NCBI RefSeq assembly: GCF_026013965.1
Contig: NZ_CP110341.1
Location: 2,542,001 to 2,606,000, forward strand
DNA: 64,000 nucleotides
Direction of reading: 5' to 3'
Source of the DNA: Brevibacterium sp. JSBI002
GTDB lineage: Bacteria > Actinomycetota > Actinomycetes > Actinomycetales > Brevibacteriaceae
In this document: positions 16,648 through 25,256 of the stretch, piece by piece
Position numbering within the stretch: position 1 is the first letter of the stretch
Layout of the letters: every line of letters begins with the position of its first letter
The notes under the pieces: model-generated
Databases searched by the model: none
What the model was told of the DNA's origin: nothing
Seen by the model: the letters and a program-made list of their open reading frames with translations, nothing else
Position numbers and translations under genes: made by a program

Positions 16648-18753
16648 TCAGGTCGCGGTGTCGAGCTCCCTGATCCGCTCCGCATGGTGGCAGGCGACGA
16701 GGTCGCCCTCCAGTGACCGCGGACGGGGGTCATCGGTCAGGCACATCTGCCTGTCCCCGTCCGGCAGCAGGTTGAACAGCGGGCACCTGGTGCGGAAGTT
16801 GCAGCCGGAGATCTCATCGGTCGGGCTCGGCAGATCTCCGGTGAGCAGCACCCGTTCCCGAGACCGTTCGACTTCGGGGTCGGGGACGGGGATCGCTGAC
16901 ATCAGTGCTCGCGTATAGGGGTGCCGCGGCTGCCGATAGAGCGCGTCGGATTCGCCGTACTCGACGATCCGACCGAGATACATCACGGCGACATAGTCCG
17001 ATATCTGTCGGACGACCGCGAGGTCGTGAGCGACGAACAGATAGGACAGTCCCAAGGTGTCACGCAGGTCTTCGAGCAGATTGATGACACCTGCTTGGAC
17101 GGAGACATCGAGAGCCGAGACGGGTTCGTCGAGGACGAGCAGCTTCGGGTTCGTCACCAGGGCCCGAGCGATGCCGATGCGCTGACGCTGCCCACCGGAG
17201 AACTCATGCGGATAGCGTTCGGCCATCGCCGCGTCGAGGCCGACGAGTTCGAGCATCTCGGCAACCTTGTCGTTGCGCTCCTGAGCTGGCACCTTGTGCA
17301 CGGTCAGCGGTTCGGCGATCACTTCGCCGACCGGCAGCCGCGGGTCGATGGCGGCCATCGGATCCTGGAAGACGACCTGGACGTCTCTGCGCATGGCCAG
17401 ACGTTCACGCTTGTTCAGGTCCGCGACATCGATGCCGTTGATGACCAGCCGCCCCTTCTGCGGAGCGACCATCTCCAGAACCTCACCGATCGTCGTCGAC
17501 TTCCCGCAGCCCGATTCGCCCACCAGTCCGAGGGTCTGGCCGGCCTTGATCTCGAGATCGATTCCGTCGACGGCTTTCACCGTGCCGATCTGTCGCTTGA
17601 ACACGGCGCCTTTGAGCAGAGGGAAGTGCTTCTGCAGACCGGTGACCTCAAGGATGTTCGGTGCTGCGTCATCTTTCACTCGAGTCGCCACCGGGTCGGG
17701 GCGCGGGTAGATGTCTTTGGCTTCCAGATCGCCCCGGGCGATCTCGTCGGCACGGTGACAGGCCGCCTGCACGCCGGTGACACCGTGTTCGACGAGTTCG
17801 GGCTCGACCTCGCTGCATTTGTCGACCGCGATCGGACAACGCGGTGCGAATGGGCACCCGGGCGCAAGATTCGACAGCGACGGCGGTTTGCCCTCGAGCG
17901 GAACGAGTCTCTGGGTTCCCGCTGTGGCAAGGTTCGGCACCGAACGCAGCAGTCCTGTCGTATAGGGCATCTGCGGGCTGTGGAAGACCTGCTCCACTCC
18001 CCCGGTCTCGACGAGGCGGCCGGCGTACATGACAGCGATTCGGTCGGCGTTTCCGGCCACCACACCGAGGTCGTGGGTGATCAGCACGATCGCGGCACCG
18101 GTGATCTCGCGTGCTTTCTGCAGCACGTCGAGGATCTGAGCCTGGATCGTCACGTCCAATGCCGTCGTCGGCTCGTCGGCGATGATGAGATCAGGATCGT
18201 TGGCGATCGCAATGGCGATCATGGCTCGCTGCCGCATGCCTCCGGAGAACTCGTGCGGATATGACTTCACCCGCCGCTCCGCCCCTGGGATGCCGACGAT
18301 TCTGAGCAGTTCGATCGCCCTATCGTTCGCCGCCTCTTTCGACAAGCTCGGGTCATGGATGATCAGACCCTCGGAGATCTGTTCTCCGATCGTATAGACG
18401 GGAGTCAGTGCCGACAGCGGATCTTGGAATACCATGGCGATCTCGCGGCCACGCAGCTTCGACATCTGGTGGTCGTTCATGTCGAGAAGAGACTGCCCGC
18501 GATACCGGATGGAGCCGGCGATCTGAGCGGTGGAGGGAAGCAGACCCATCACAGCCATCGAGGACACGGATTTGCCTGAGCCGGATTCGCCGACGATGCC
18601 GAGGAACTCGCCCGGTCTGACCTCGTAGTTGACCCCGCGCACCGCTTGAACGTCGCCGTTGGGGTTGGGGAAGGTCACCGTCAGGTCTCTGACTTCAAGG
18701 ATGGGTTCTGCCGCGATGACGGGGGCGAGGTCGATGTCAAGGGTTTCAGTCAC
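16648..18753 (-). CDS. fused dipeptide ABC transporter ATPase (DppD-DppF type)
   Basis: A 701-aa protein with two complete ATPase domains that energises the importer. Domain 1: Walker A GESGSGKSVSSMAVMG, signature EFSGGMRQRAMIA, Walker B LIIADEPTTALD. Domain 2: GESGCGKSTTIGEV, EFSGGQRQRIGIARA, LLVLDEPVSALD. Each is followed by the Cys-containing C-terminal extension of oligopeptide ATPases (PFAPRCPIAVDKC and FRTRCPLFNLLPDG). GTG 18753 has CAGGAG 7 nt upstream and overlaps the preceding permease by 8 nt. In many bacteria these are two proteins; the fusion is common in actinobacteria. Confidence 0.94.
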   Translation of the reverse strand: MTETLDIDLAPVIAAEPILEVRDLTVTFPNPNGDVQAVRGVNYEVRPGEFLGIVGESGSGKSVSSMAVMGLLPSTAQIAGSIRYRGQSLLDMNDHQMSKLRGREIAMVFQDPLSALTPVYTIGEQISEGLIIHDPSLSKEAANDRAIELLRIVGIPGAERRVKSYPHEFSGGMRQRAMIAIAIANDPDLIIADEPTTALDVTIQAQILDVLQKAREITGAAIVLITHDLGVVAGNADRIAVMYAGRLVETGGVEQVFHSPQMPYTTGLLRSVPNLATAGTQRLVPLEGKPPSLSNLAPGCPFAPRCPIAVDKCSEVEPELVEHGVTGVQAACHRADEIARGDLEAKDIYPRPDPVATRVKDDAAPNILEVTGLQKHFPLLKGAVFKRQIGTVKAVDGIDLEIKAGQTLGLVGESGCGKSTTIGEVLEMVAPQKGRLVINGIDVADLNKRERLAMRRDVQVVFQDPMAAIDPRLPVGEVIAEPLTVHKVPAQERNDKVAEMLELVGLDAAMAERYPHEFSGGQRQRIGIARALVTNPKLLVLDEPVSALDVSVQAGVINLLEDLRDTLGLSYLFVAHDLAVVRQISDYVAVMYLGRIVEYGESDALYRQPRHPYTRALMSAIPVPDPEVERSRERVLLTGDLPSPTDEISGCNFRTRCPLFNLLPDGDRQMCLTDDPRPRSLEGDLVACHHAERIRELDTAT

Positions 18754-19663
18754 GGTTGACTCCTGAGGTCGGATCGATCGCATCCCGCAGGGCATCGGCC
18801 ATGAGACTGATCGCGAAGAGCATGAGCACGAGCACCCCTGCGGGGAAGACGAACAGCCAGGGACGTGTGGCCGCCGCTCCGGAGCCTTCGGCCAGCAGAG
18901 TGCCGATCGACACGTCGGGTTTCTGTATGCCCAGGTTGAAATAGCTCAGGGACGTCTCGGCGAGGATTGCGGAGACGACGCCGAGTGTCGCATCGACGAT
19001 GAGGATCGAGGCCACGTTGGGGATGATGTGCCGGCTGAGGATCTTCGGAGTCGAAACCCCCATATAGCGGGCGGCTCGGACGAAGTCGCGATCCTTGATC
19101 GCCTTGGTCTGGTTGCGCACGACTTGAGCCATGATCATCCAACCGAAGAGCACGAGGAAGACGACGATGGCCGTCCACGACAGCTGCCTCAGCAGAGGCG
19201 CCATGAGCACAAGGATGAAGAAGGACGGCAGCACGAGCAGAAGGTTGATGAACCAGACGATGATCGTCTCGACTCGACCACCGAAATAGCCTGCCGTCGA
19301 TCCGATGATGGCGGCCAGAATGCTCGCACACGGCCCGGCGATGATGCCGATGAGCAGGGATTTCTGCAGTCCCACGACGGTCTGAGCGTAGATGTCCTGG
19401 CCGATCGTGTTCGTACCGAACCAGTGCTGGGCACTCGGGCCCTCATTGAGTGCGAAGACATCCTGGTCGGTCGGCGAGTAGATGTTGATGGTGTTGCCGA
19501 ACAGAGCGAAGAGAACGAAGAATGCGAGCAGGATCCCGCCGACCCAGAAACGTGGCGTCGAGCGCAGGCGGCGCCAGATGAGCATCGCCCGAGAGGTCGG
19601 CTTCGAACGCTTCGTCACCACCTCGGTGTCGGGATCTGTGGAGATCGGAATATCTGTTGCCAT
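18746..19663 (-). CDS. ABC importer permease, DppC type
   Basis: A 305-aa inner-membrane permease of the peptide/nickel uptake family. One N-terminal helix (GGILLAFFVLFALFG) is followed by the conserved extracytoplasmic motif AQHWFGTNTIGQDIYAQ and five further helices. The EAA-type cytoplasmic loop AARYMGVSTPKILSRHIIPN contacts the ATPase. GAGG lies 7 nt before the ATG. It starts 1 bp after the stop of the upstream permease and overlaps the ATPase gene by 8 nt, so all are translationally coupled. Confidence 0.94.
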   Translation of the reverse strand: MATDIPISTDPDTEVVTKRSKPTSRAMLIWRRLRSTPRFWVGGILLAFFVLFALFGNTINIYSPTDQDVFALNEGPSAQHWFGTNTIGQDIYAQTVVGLQKSLLIGIIAGPCASILAAIIGSTAGYFGGRVETIIVWFINLLLVLPSFFILVLMAPLLRQLSWTAIVVFLVLFGWMIMAQVVRNQTKAIKDRDFVRAARYMGVSTPKILSRHIIPNVASILIVDATLGVVSAILAETSLSYFNLGIQKPDVSIGTLLAEGSGAAATRPWLFVFPAGVLVLMLFAISLMADALRDAIDPTSGVNRD

Positions 19664-19664
19664 G

Positions 19665-20648
19665 TCAGATCCTCACTCTCGGGTCGAGTGCGGCATAGAG
19701 CACCTCGGACAAGGTCGAGGCCAGGAGCGTGAGCACTGCGACGAAGAGAACGGAGCCTGCGGCCGCGTTTATATCGGACTGCAGGATCGAGTTGATGGTG
19801 AACTGGCCCATGCCGTTCCACGAGAAGATGACCTCGAGCATCGACGAGCCGGCGACCAGTGTGCCGAACGCGTAGGCGAAGTACGTCGACATCGGGATGA
19901 GTGCGACGCGCACGCCGTGCTTGACCAACGCGGTTCTGCGGGTGCGCCCTTTGGACCTGGCGGTGCGGATGAAATCCGATGCAAGCACGTCGAGCATGAC
20001 CGAACGCTGGTAACGCGAGTACGTCGCGGCGCCCATGAGCACAAGCGCCAGGGTCGGCAGCAGCATATGTGACACCTGGTCGGTGAACCACGGGACGAAT
20101 CCCGGGTCGATATTCGCCGAGTAATCACCCGAGAAGCGGATGAGGGTCGTGCCGAGGGCATTGTTGAATCCGGTGGCGATGATCATGAGGATCACGCCGA
20201 TGACGAATGTCGGAGTGGCGATGATGAGGTAGGACGCGTAGGTCACGACCTGGTCGGATGTCTTGTACTGTTTGACGGCTCCCCAGACTCCGAGGATCAC
20301 GCCGAGGATGGCTCCGATGATCGATCCGATGAGCAGGAGCTTGAGGCTGACACCTGCCCGAACGAGGATCTCCTGCAGCACCGGTGAGTTGTGGACCGTC
20401 GTGCCGAAATCACCGTGGAGGAAGATGTTGGTCAGCCAGTGCCAGGTCCTCTCGAGGATCGGGACTTCGGGGTTCGTGCCGTGGCCGTTGAGGATGGACC
20501 GAATCGAATCTTCTGACAGCGGCGGATTCTGACCACGGTACCGGGAGGCCGGATCCATGAATGAGCTGGAGGTGATGTAGGCGGTGACCGTCGCTATGAA
20601 CGCGAGGATGAAGTAGTTGATGAACCGCCGCAGGACGTATTTTCCCAT
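19665..20648 (-). CDS. ABC importer permease, DppB type
   Basis: A 327-aa permease and first gene of the importer operon. The N-terminus KYVLRRFINYFILAFIATV is the typical DppB start, with a periplasmic loop (HGDFGTTVHNSPVLQEIL) and an EAA loop around DFIRTARSKGRTRRTALVKHGVR. Six helices are apparent. The upstream 498 bp contain no gene and presumably hold the operon promoter. Direct repeats at 20758-20767 and 20817-20826 are candidate operator half-sites. Confidence 0.94.
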   Translation of the reverse strand: MGKYVLRRFINYFILAFIATVTAYITSSSFMDPASRYRGQNPPLSEDSIRSILNGHGTNPEVPILERTWHWLTNIFLHGDFGTTVHNSPVLQEILVRAGVSLKLLLIGSIIGAILGVILGVWGAVKQYKTSDQVVTYASYLIIATPTFVIGVILMIIATGFNNALGTTLIRFSGDYSANIDPGFVPWFTDQVSHMLLPTLALVLMGAATYSRYQRSVMLDVLASDFIRTARSKGRTRRTALVKHGVRVALIPMSTYFAYAFGTLVAGSSMLEVIFSWNGMGQFTINSILQSDINAAAGSVLFVAVLTLLASTLSEVLYAALDPRVRI

Positions 20649-21146
20649 GGTGCCGACTACGACACAGGGATCAGCCGAGCCTCACTGGACGTCGAGGAAT
20701 GGTGCATGGGACCCGGAAGCTGGGAGTAGATCTCACGGCGAATCGGGAAAGCGGTGCGAATCATCAACGATCAAGGTTCCTTTGCGCGAATTTTCCTCTG
20801 ATCAGCCACTATGAGTGAATCATCAATGGTTCATCACAGAAAACTGAACGTAGTTCGCACTGTATCCCCATGTGACCTGCTGCACAAACGTCCCTTGCAG
20901 TATTGATTGCGACAAGGCGCCGTGTCCCCCGGGAACTCGCGCGACACGCCGAAGTAACTTTTCGGTAACTGTAGTTTCGTGTCGCGGGCTCAGAACGGTC
21001 CGTACTGCGGTCAGGAACGTTCCCCACCGAAATCGCCGAGGCGGTGCAGACGTGACGTCTGCACCGCCTCGGCGATGGAGGAACCGGACCGTATCGCTGA
21101 GTGTCACCCGAGGGTGAGCGGAATCAGCAACGGACCTTGAGGTGGA
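20649..21146. other. 498-bp intergenic region upstream of the peptide importer
   Basis: No coding sequence is supported. It is noticeably AT-richer than its surroundings between about 20750 and 20990. It holds a 10-bp direct repeat (GAATCATCAA at 20758-20767 and 20817-20826), a 9-bp inverted repeat (CGCGACACG at 20940-20948 with CGTGTCGCG at 20978-20986), and the long ilvD terminator palindrome. The importer operon promoter must lie here, but I cannot place a convincing -35/-10 pair. Confidence 0.6.
21032..21076. terminator. 45-bp palindrome, likely ilvD terminator
   Basis: Two perfect complementary 22-bp arms (21032-21053 and 21055-21076) flank a single central G. Each arm carries the recurrent CCGAGGCGG 9-mer. 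It lies 70 bp beyond the ilvD stop on the same strand. As RNA it would form a very stable hairpin with a tight loop. Confidence 0.7.
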
Positions 21147-22859
21147 TCAGAAGCAGACCGCGCCCTTCGACGCCGACTGCACGAGCTTCGCGTACTTGCC
21201 GAGCACGCCGGTGAGGCGATGGTTGTCCGGGATCGTCCAGGACTTGCGACGCTCGGCCAGCACCTCCTCGTCGACGTGGAGCTCGATCGAGCGGGCCGCG
21301 ATGTCGACGGTGATCTTGTCACCGTCCTCGACGAGCGCGATCGGGCCGCCGTCGACTGCCTCGGGGGCGATGTGGCCGATGCACAGACCGGTCGAACCGC
21401 CGGAGAAGCGGCCGTCGGTGAGCAGCAGGACGTCCTTGCCGATGCCCGCACCCTTGATGGCGCCGGTGATCGCGAGCATCTCGCGCATTCCGGGTCCGCC
21501 CTTGGGTCCTTCGTAGCGGATGACGACGACGTCGCCTTTCTTCAGTTCGCCGTTCAGCACGGCATCCATCGCCGGCTTCTCCTGGTTGAAGACGCGAGCG
21601 GTGCCTTCGAAGACATCGGCGTCGAAGCCCGCGGACTTCACGACGGCGCCTTCGGGCGCCAGCGATCCCTGCAGCACGGTGAGGCCGCCGGTGGCGTGGA
21701 TCGGGTTGTTGAGCGCGCGCAGGATCTTCCCGTCCGGGTCCGGCGGGTTGATCGACTCGAGGTTCTCGGCCACGGTCTTGCCGGTCACGGTCAGGCAGTC
21801 GCCGTTGAGCAGACCGGCGTCGAGGAGGGCCTTCATGATCACGGGCACGCCGCCGATCTTGAAGACGTCGTTCATCACGTACTGGCCGAAGGGCTTGACG
21901 TTGCCCAGGTGCGGAACCTTGTCGCCGATGCGGTTGAAGTCATCGAGATCGAGCTCCACTCCGGCCTCGTGGGCGATGGCCAGCAGGTGGAGGACCGCGT
22001 TCGTCGAACCGCCGAAGGCCATGACCACAGCGATCGCGTTGTGCAGCGATTCGCGGGTGATGATGTCCTTCGTGGTGATGCCCTGGCGCAGCATGTTGAC
22101 GACTGCCTCACCCGACTTGCGGGCGAACATCGTGCGGTTGCGGTGGATGGCCGGCGGAGCGGCCGAACCCGGCAGCGACATCCCCATGGCCTCGGCGGCC
22201 GAGGCCATCGTGTTCGCGGTGTACATTCCGCCACAGGCACCCTCACCGGGGCAGACGGCGCGCTCGATGGCGTCGACGTCCTTCTGGGACATGGTGCCCG
22301 CACGGCAGGCGCCGACGGCTTCGAAGGCGTCGATGAGGGTGACTTCCCTCTCCGAGCCATCCTCCATCTTCGCGGTTCCGGGCATGATCGAACCGTTGTA
22401 GAGGAAGACGCTCGAGAGCCCGAGGCGGGCGGAGGCCATGAGCATTCCGGGGATCGACTTGTCGCAGCCGGCCATGAGCACGGAGCCGTCGAGGCGCTCG
22501 GCGCTCATCACGGTCTCCACGGAGTCGGTGATGACCTCACGGGAGACCAGCGAGTAGTGCATTCCCTCGTGGCCCATCGAGATCCCGTCCGAGACGGAGA
22601 TGGTGCCGAATTCCAGGGGGAAGCCACCGGCCTCGTGGACGCCTTCCTTGGCGGCCGAACCGAGACGCTGCAGCGACATGTTGCAGGGGGTGATCTCATT
22701 CCACGAGGTTGCGATCGCGACCTGCGGCTTCACCCAGTCATCGTCGCCCATGCCGACGGCGCGCAGCATGCCGCGTGCGGCGGTGGCCTCGAGGCCGTCC
22801 GTGACATCGCGAGAACGGGGTTTGATGTCGGGAGTGGTGTTGTCTGTATCGATGCTCAT
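21147..22859 (-). CDS. ilvD: dihydroxy-acid dehydratase
   Basis: A 570-aa Fe-S enzyme of branched-chain amino acid synthesis that dehydrates 2,3-dihydroxy-isovalerate or -3-methylvalerate. Cluster and catalytic motifs are present: [25 protein letters not shown] and [16 protein letters not shown], with the C-terminal [15 protein letters not shown]. The ATG at 22859 lies 6 nt after a TAGCAT -10 element with no ribosome site, so it is probably leaderless. It is on the same strand as ilvB but about 19 kb away, unlike the adjacent ilvD-ilvB order common in actinobacteria. No leader-peptide attenuator is seen here. Confidence 0.97.
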   Translation of the reverse strand: MSIDTDNTTPDIKPRSRDVTDGLEATAARGMLRAVGMGDDDWVKPQVAIATSWNEITPCNMSLQRLGSAAKEGVHEAGGFPLEFGTISVSDGISMGHEGMHYSLVSREVITDSVETVMSAERLDGSVLMAGCDKSIPGMLMASARLGLSSVFLYNGSIMPGTAKMEDGSEREVTLIDAFEAVGACRAGTMSQKDVDAIERAVCPGEGACGGMYTANTMASAAEAMGMSLPGSAAPPAIHRNRTMFARKSGEAVVNMLRQGITTKDIITRESLHNAIAVVMAFGGSTNAVLHLLAIAHEAGVELDLDDFNRIGDKVPHLGNVKPFGQYVMNDVFKIGGVPVIMKALLDAGLLNGDCLTVTGKTVAENLESINPPDPDGKILRALNNPIHATGGLTVLQGSLAPEGAVVKSAGFDADVFEGTARVFNQEKPAMDAVLNGELKKGDVVVIRYEGPKGGPGMREMLAITGAIKGAGIGKDVLLLTDGRFSGGSTGLCIGHIAPEAVDGGPIALVEDGDKITVDIAARSIELHVDEEVLAERRKSWTIPDNHRLTGVLGKYAKLVQSASKGAVCF

Positions 22860-22865
22860 GCAGGC

Positions 22866-22871
22866 ATGCTA
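22866..22871 (-). promoter_or_regulatory. -10 element of ilvD
   Basis: TAGCAT on the minus strand, 6 nt before the ATG at 22859. Leaderless geometry. Confidence 0.6.
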
Positions 22872-22896
22872 CGCCCGATTTCAGCATCCGCACGCC

Positions 22897-22942
22897 GGAC
22901 TCTCGCATGGTGGAACCTCTTCTGGGAACCATGCGAGAGTCC
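22897..22942. terminator. 15-bp perfect inverted repeat upstream of ilvD
   Basis: GGACTCTCGCATGGT (22897-22911) is perfectly complementary to 22928-22942 across a 16-nt loop. It sits between the stop of the upstream dehydrogenase gene and the ilvD -10 element, so it most simply terminates the former. No U-tract follows. Confidence 0.65.
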
Positions 22943-23041
22943 GACTGCGAGGCGGTGGTCAGGCCCTGCTTAGATCAGATTTGCGTGACCTAATGACGGC
23001 ACGTCAGCCCTGTTCGAAAGCCTCAGTGCTGCGGTGGAACA

Positions 23042-23986
23042 TCAGGCCTTGATGAGATTGACCGGCTGCTCGCCGTCGTTGATCCGCCTGACCTGCTCGG
23101 CGAGGATCTTCACGACCCGGGGCTCGAACGCCGAGGTGTCGCCTCCGACATGGGGTGTGATGAGAGTGTTCGGGGTGCCCCACAGCGCGTGGTTGCGCGG
23201 CAGCGGCTCCGGGTCGGTGACGTCGAGGGCGGCATGGAGCCGACCCGTGGCGAGCTCCGCCACAAGCGCGTCCGTGTCGACGACCTTGCCGCGCGCGACA
23301 TTGACGATCAGCGCGTTGTCGGGAAGCAGGCTGAGGAACTTCTCATCGACGAGGCGGTGGGTGCCCTCGTTGAGGGGAGTGATGAGCACGGCCACCTCGG
23401 TGTGGGGCAGAAGCTCCGGCAGCTCGTCGACGCCGTGGATCTTCCCGCGTTCGTCCTCACGTGCGGTCGAGGCGACTCGGGTGAGCTGGACTTCGAAGGG
23501 GTCGAAGCGGTCGGCGATGGCCGAGCCGATCTCGCCGACGCCGATGATCATCACCCGCCGGTCCTGCAGCGAGCGGTGGCGCTGGTGCTCCCATACCCGC
23601 GAGACCTGCGAGCGCACGGCGTCGTCGATTCCGCGCAGGCTGGCCAGGGTCAGTGCCAGGGCGAGCTCGGCGGTGCCTCCGGTGTGCACGCCGGAGGCGG
23701 TCGCCACCTGGATTCCGCGTTCGGGCAGGTGGGCGACGGGGTCGAATCCGGTCGTCTGCGTGATGACGAGGCGCAGGTTCGGCAGCTCGTCGAGCAGCTC
23801 GATCGTCGGCCCGGAATCCATGTACGGCAGGACGACGACGTCGACATCGTCCCGGCTGAGCTTGGCCGACCGTTCGGCATCGGAGAAGACGACGAGGTCG
23901 ACGTTGGCGCGCTGGTGAGCGGGGATCCGAGCGATCACTCGGTTGCGGAGCTCGGAGTTCGGGAAGGCGATTGTGGTGATGGACAT
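23042..23986 (-). CDS. NAD(P)-dependent 2-hydroxyacid dehydrogenase
   Basis: A 314-aa member of the D-isomer-specific 2-hydroxyacid dehydrogenase family. The dinucleotide loop is IIGVGEIG. The catalytic Arg lies in NVARGKVVD, the Glu in TDPEPLPRNH and the His in ITPHVGGDT. ATG 23986 has GAGG just upstream; a longer ORF start (24034) adds a non-homologous leader. It lies between ilvD and the marR gene, with a terminator-like inverted repeat after it. The substrate is not evident: glyoxylate/hydroxypyruvate or an aliphatic 2-oxoacid are candidates. Confidence 0.88.
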   Translation of the reverse strand: MSITTIAFPNSELRNRVIARIPAHQRANVDLVVFSDAERSAKLSRDDVDVVVLPYMDSGPTIELLDELPNLRLVITQTTGFDPVAHLPERGIQVATASGVHTGGTAELALALTLASLRGIDDAVRSQVSRVWEHQRHRSLQDRRVMIIGVGEIGSAIADRFDPFEVQLTRVASTAREDERGKIHGVDELPELLPHTEVAVLITPLNEGTHRLVDEKFLSLLPDNALIVNVARGKVVDTDALVAELATGRLHAALDVTDPEPLPRNHALWGTPNTLITPHVGGDTSAFEPRVVKILAEQVRRINDGEQPVNLIKA

Positions 23987-24076
23987 GCCCTCATTGTGGC
24001 ACGCACCCCTGCCCGGTGCCGAGGGCTTCGTCACTCTGAGATGACGGGCCTCGTCGCTCGGGCAGAGCCCGCCTCG

Positions 24077-24541
24077 TCACTCGGGCAGCGCTTTCCCGAT
24101 CCGCGTGAACACGGCCTCGAGCACCTCGAGTTCGGCATCGCTGACATGGTCGAAGAAGATCTCGTCGACGTAGCTCTTGTGCTGGGCCCCGGCGGACAGG
24201 AATGCCCGCGCCCCCGCCTCGGTCAGCGCGACATTGTGGGCACGCCCGTCATCGCGACACTGGGTCTTCGTCACCAGCCCCGCGTCGACGAGGACCTTGA
24301 TCCGATAGTTCAGCCGCGACGGCGAGAAGACGAGCTTCTTCGCCAGTGCGCTCATCGTCAGCGTCCGCTCCGGCGCTTCCCACAGCAGGAGCAGAGTGTT
24401 GTAGTCGCTGACATCGAGCCCCGCATCGTCCTTGAGCTGGACCTCGAGGGCCTGACGGAGACGCTGCGAAGTCTCGAAATAGGTCCGCCACGCATTCTGC
24501 GCCAGCGTCTCCCTTCCGAGCCCGAATCTGATCTCCGTCAT
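24077..24541 (-). CDS. MarR family transcriptional regulator
   Basis: A 154-aa winged-helix regulator. After an N-terminal dimerisation helix comes the DNA-binding region (TMSALAKKLVFSPSRLNYRIKVLVDAG, quoted here only by position about residues 60-90), then the wing (CRDDGRAHNVALTEAG) and a long C-terminal helix. ATG 24541 is preceded by GAGGG and lies 1 bp after the stop of the FMN reductase gene. It is therefore the third gene of a LLM monooxygenase-reductase-regulator operon. It probably controls that operon through the palindromic site at 26509-26534 (inference). Confidence 0.88.
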   Translation of the reverse strand: MTEIRFGLGRETLAQNAWRTYFETSQRLRQALEVQLKDDAGLDVSDYNTLLLLWEAPERTLTMSALAKKLVFSPSRLNYRIKVLVDAGLVTKTQCRDDGRAHNVALTEAGARAFLSAGAQHKSYVDEIFFDHVSDAELEVLEAVFTRIGKALPE

Positions 24542-24542
24542 C

Positions 24543-25256
24543 TCAGCCCTCGAGCAGCTGCGCGAAGGGAGTGACGTTCGCCGGGTCGAATTCGTCGACG
24601 ATTCCGCGATTCGCCGAGGAGGTGCCCCGGGTCGCGCCCGCCCCTGCACCTGCGTGCGAATCGGGGTCGGCCACCTCGGCGAGGTCGTCATTTCCGGCCC
24701 CGATGATCGTTGCAGTCAGGGGCACGAGCTCCTCCCCCGCCTGACGGATCCGGGCGGTCAGCGCGCGGCCGCCTTCGACGGTTCCCCAGTCGTCGGTCGC
24801 GGCGAACACCGTGGTGGGCACGACGATGCCCTTGAGGTAGGACAGCATCGGCCGCAGCACCGCGTCCCCGGCCAGCGAATGGCGGGCGGTTCCGCCGGTG
24901 GAGGCGATGAGCACGGGTTTGCGGCTCAGCGCCTTGTCGTCGACGAGCTGCCAGAACAGGGTGTGCAGGCCGACGGGGGCGGCCTTGTACACCGGTGCGA
25001 CGGTGACGATCGCATCGGCGGCGGCGATGGTCGCGAAGGCCTGCTCCAACGCTTCGGACCGGAACCCGGTCAGGGTCATATCGGTCAGCGCGGTGGCGAG
25101 GCTGCGGACGTTGATGACGTCCGTGGTCACGTCGATGCTCACCGACTCCCCCGCCGAGGCGGCCTGACCGAGGACCCGGTTCGTGAGCTTGAGCGTGGTC
25201 GAGTCCTCGCTCAGCGAGGTGGTCACGGCCACGATGGTCATCGTGTTCGCGCTCAT
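24543..25256 (-). CDS. NAD(P)H-dependent FMN reductase
   Basis: A 237-aa flavodoxin-fold reductase of the type paired with LLM monooxygenases (CE1759/MsuE-like). It supplies reduced FMN. The pattern VAVTTSLSEDSTT at the N-terminus is the FMN phosphate loop and VTVAPVYKAAPVGLHTLFWQL is the family core. The last ~45 residues are a low-complexity Ala/Gly tail. The start overlaps the LLM gene stop (ATGA at 25253-25256); a second in-frame ATG lies 15 nt inside. Operon position directly after the monooxygenase supports a two-component system. Confidence 0.9.
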   Translation of the reverse strand: MSANTMTIVAVTTSLSEDSTTLKLTNRVLGQAASAGESVSIDVTTDVINVRSLATALTDMTLTGFRSEALEQAFATIAAADAIVTVAPVYKAAPVGLHTLFWQLVDDKALSRKPVLIASTGGTARHSLAGDAVLRPMLSYLKGIVVPTTVFAATDDWGTVEGGRALTARIRQAGEELVPLTATIIGAGNDDLAEVADPDSHAGAGAGATRGTSSANRGIVDEFDPANVTPFAQLLEG

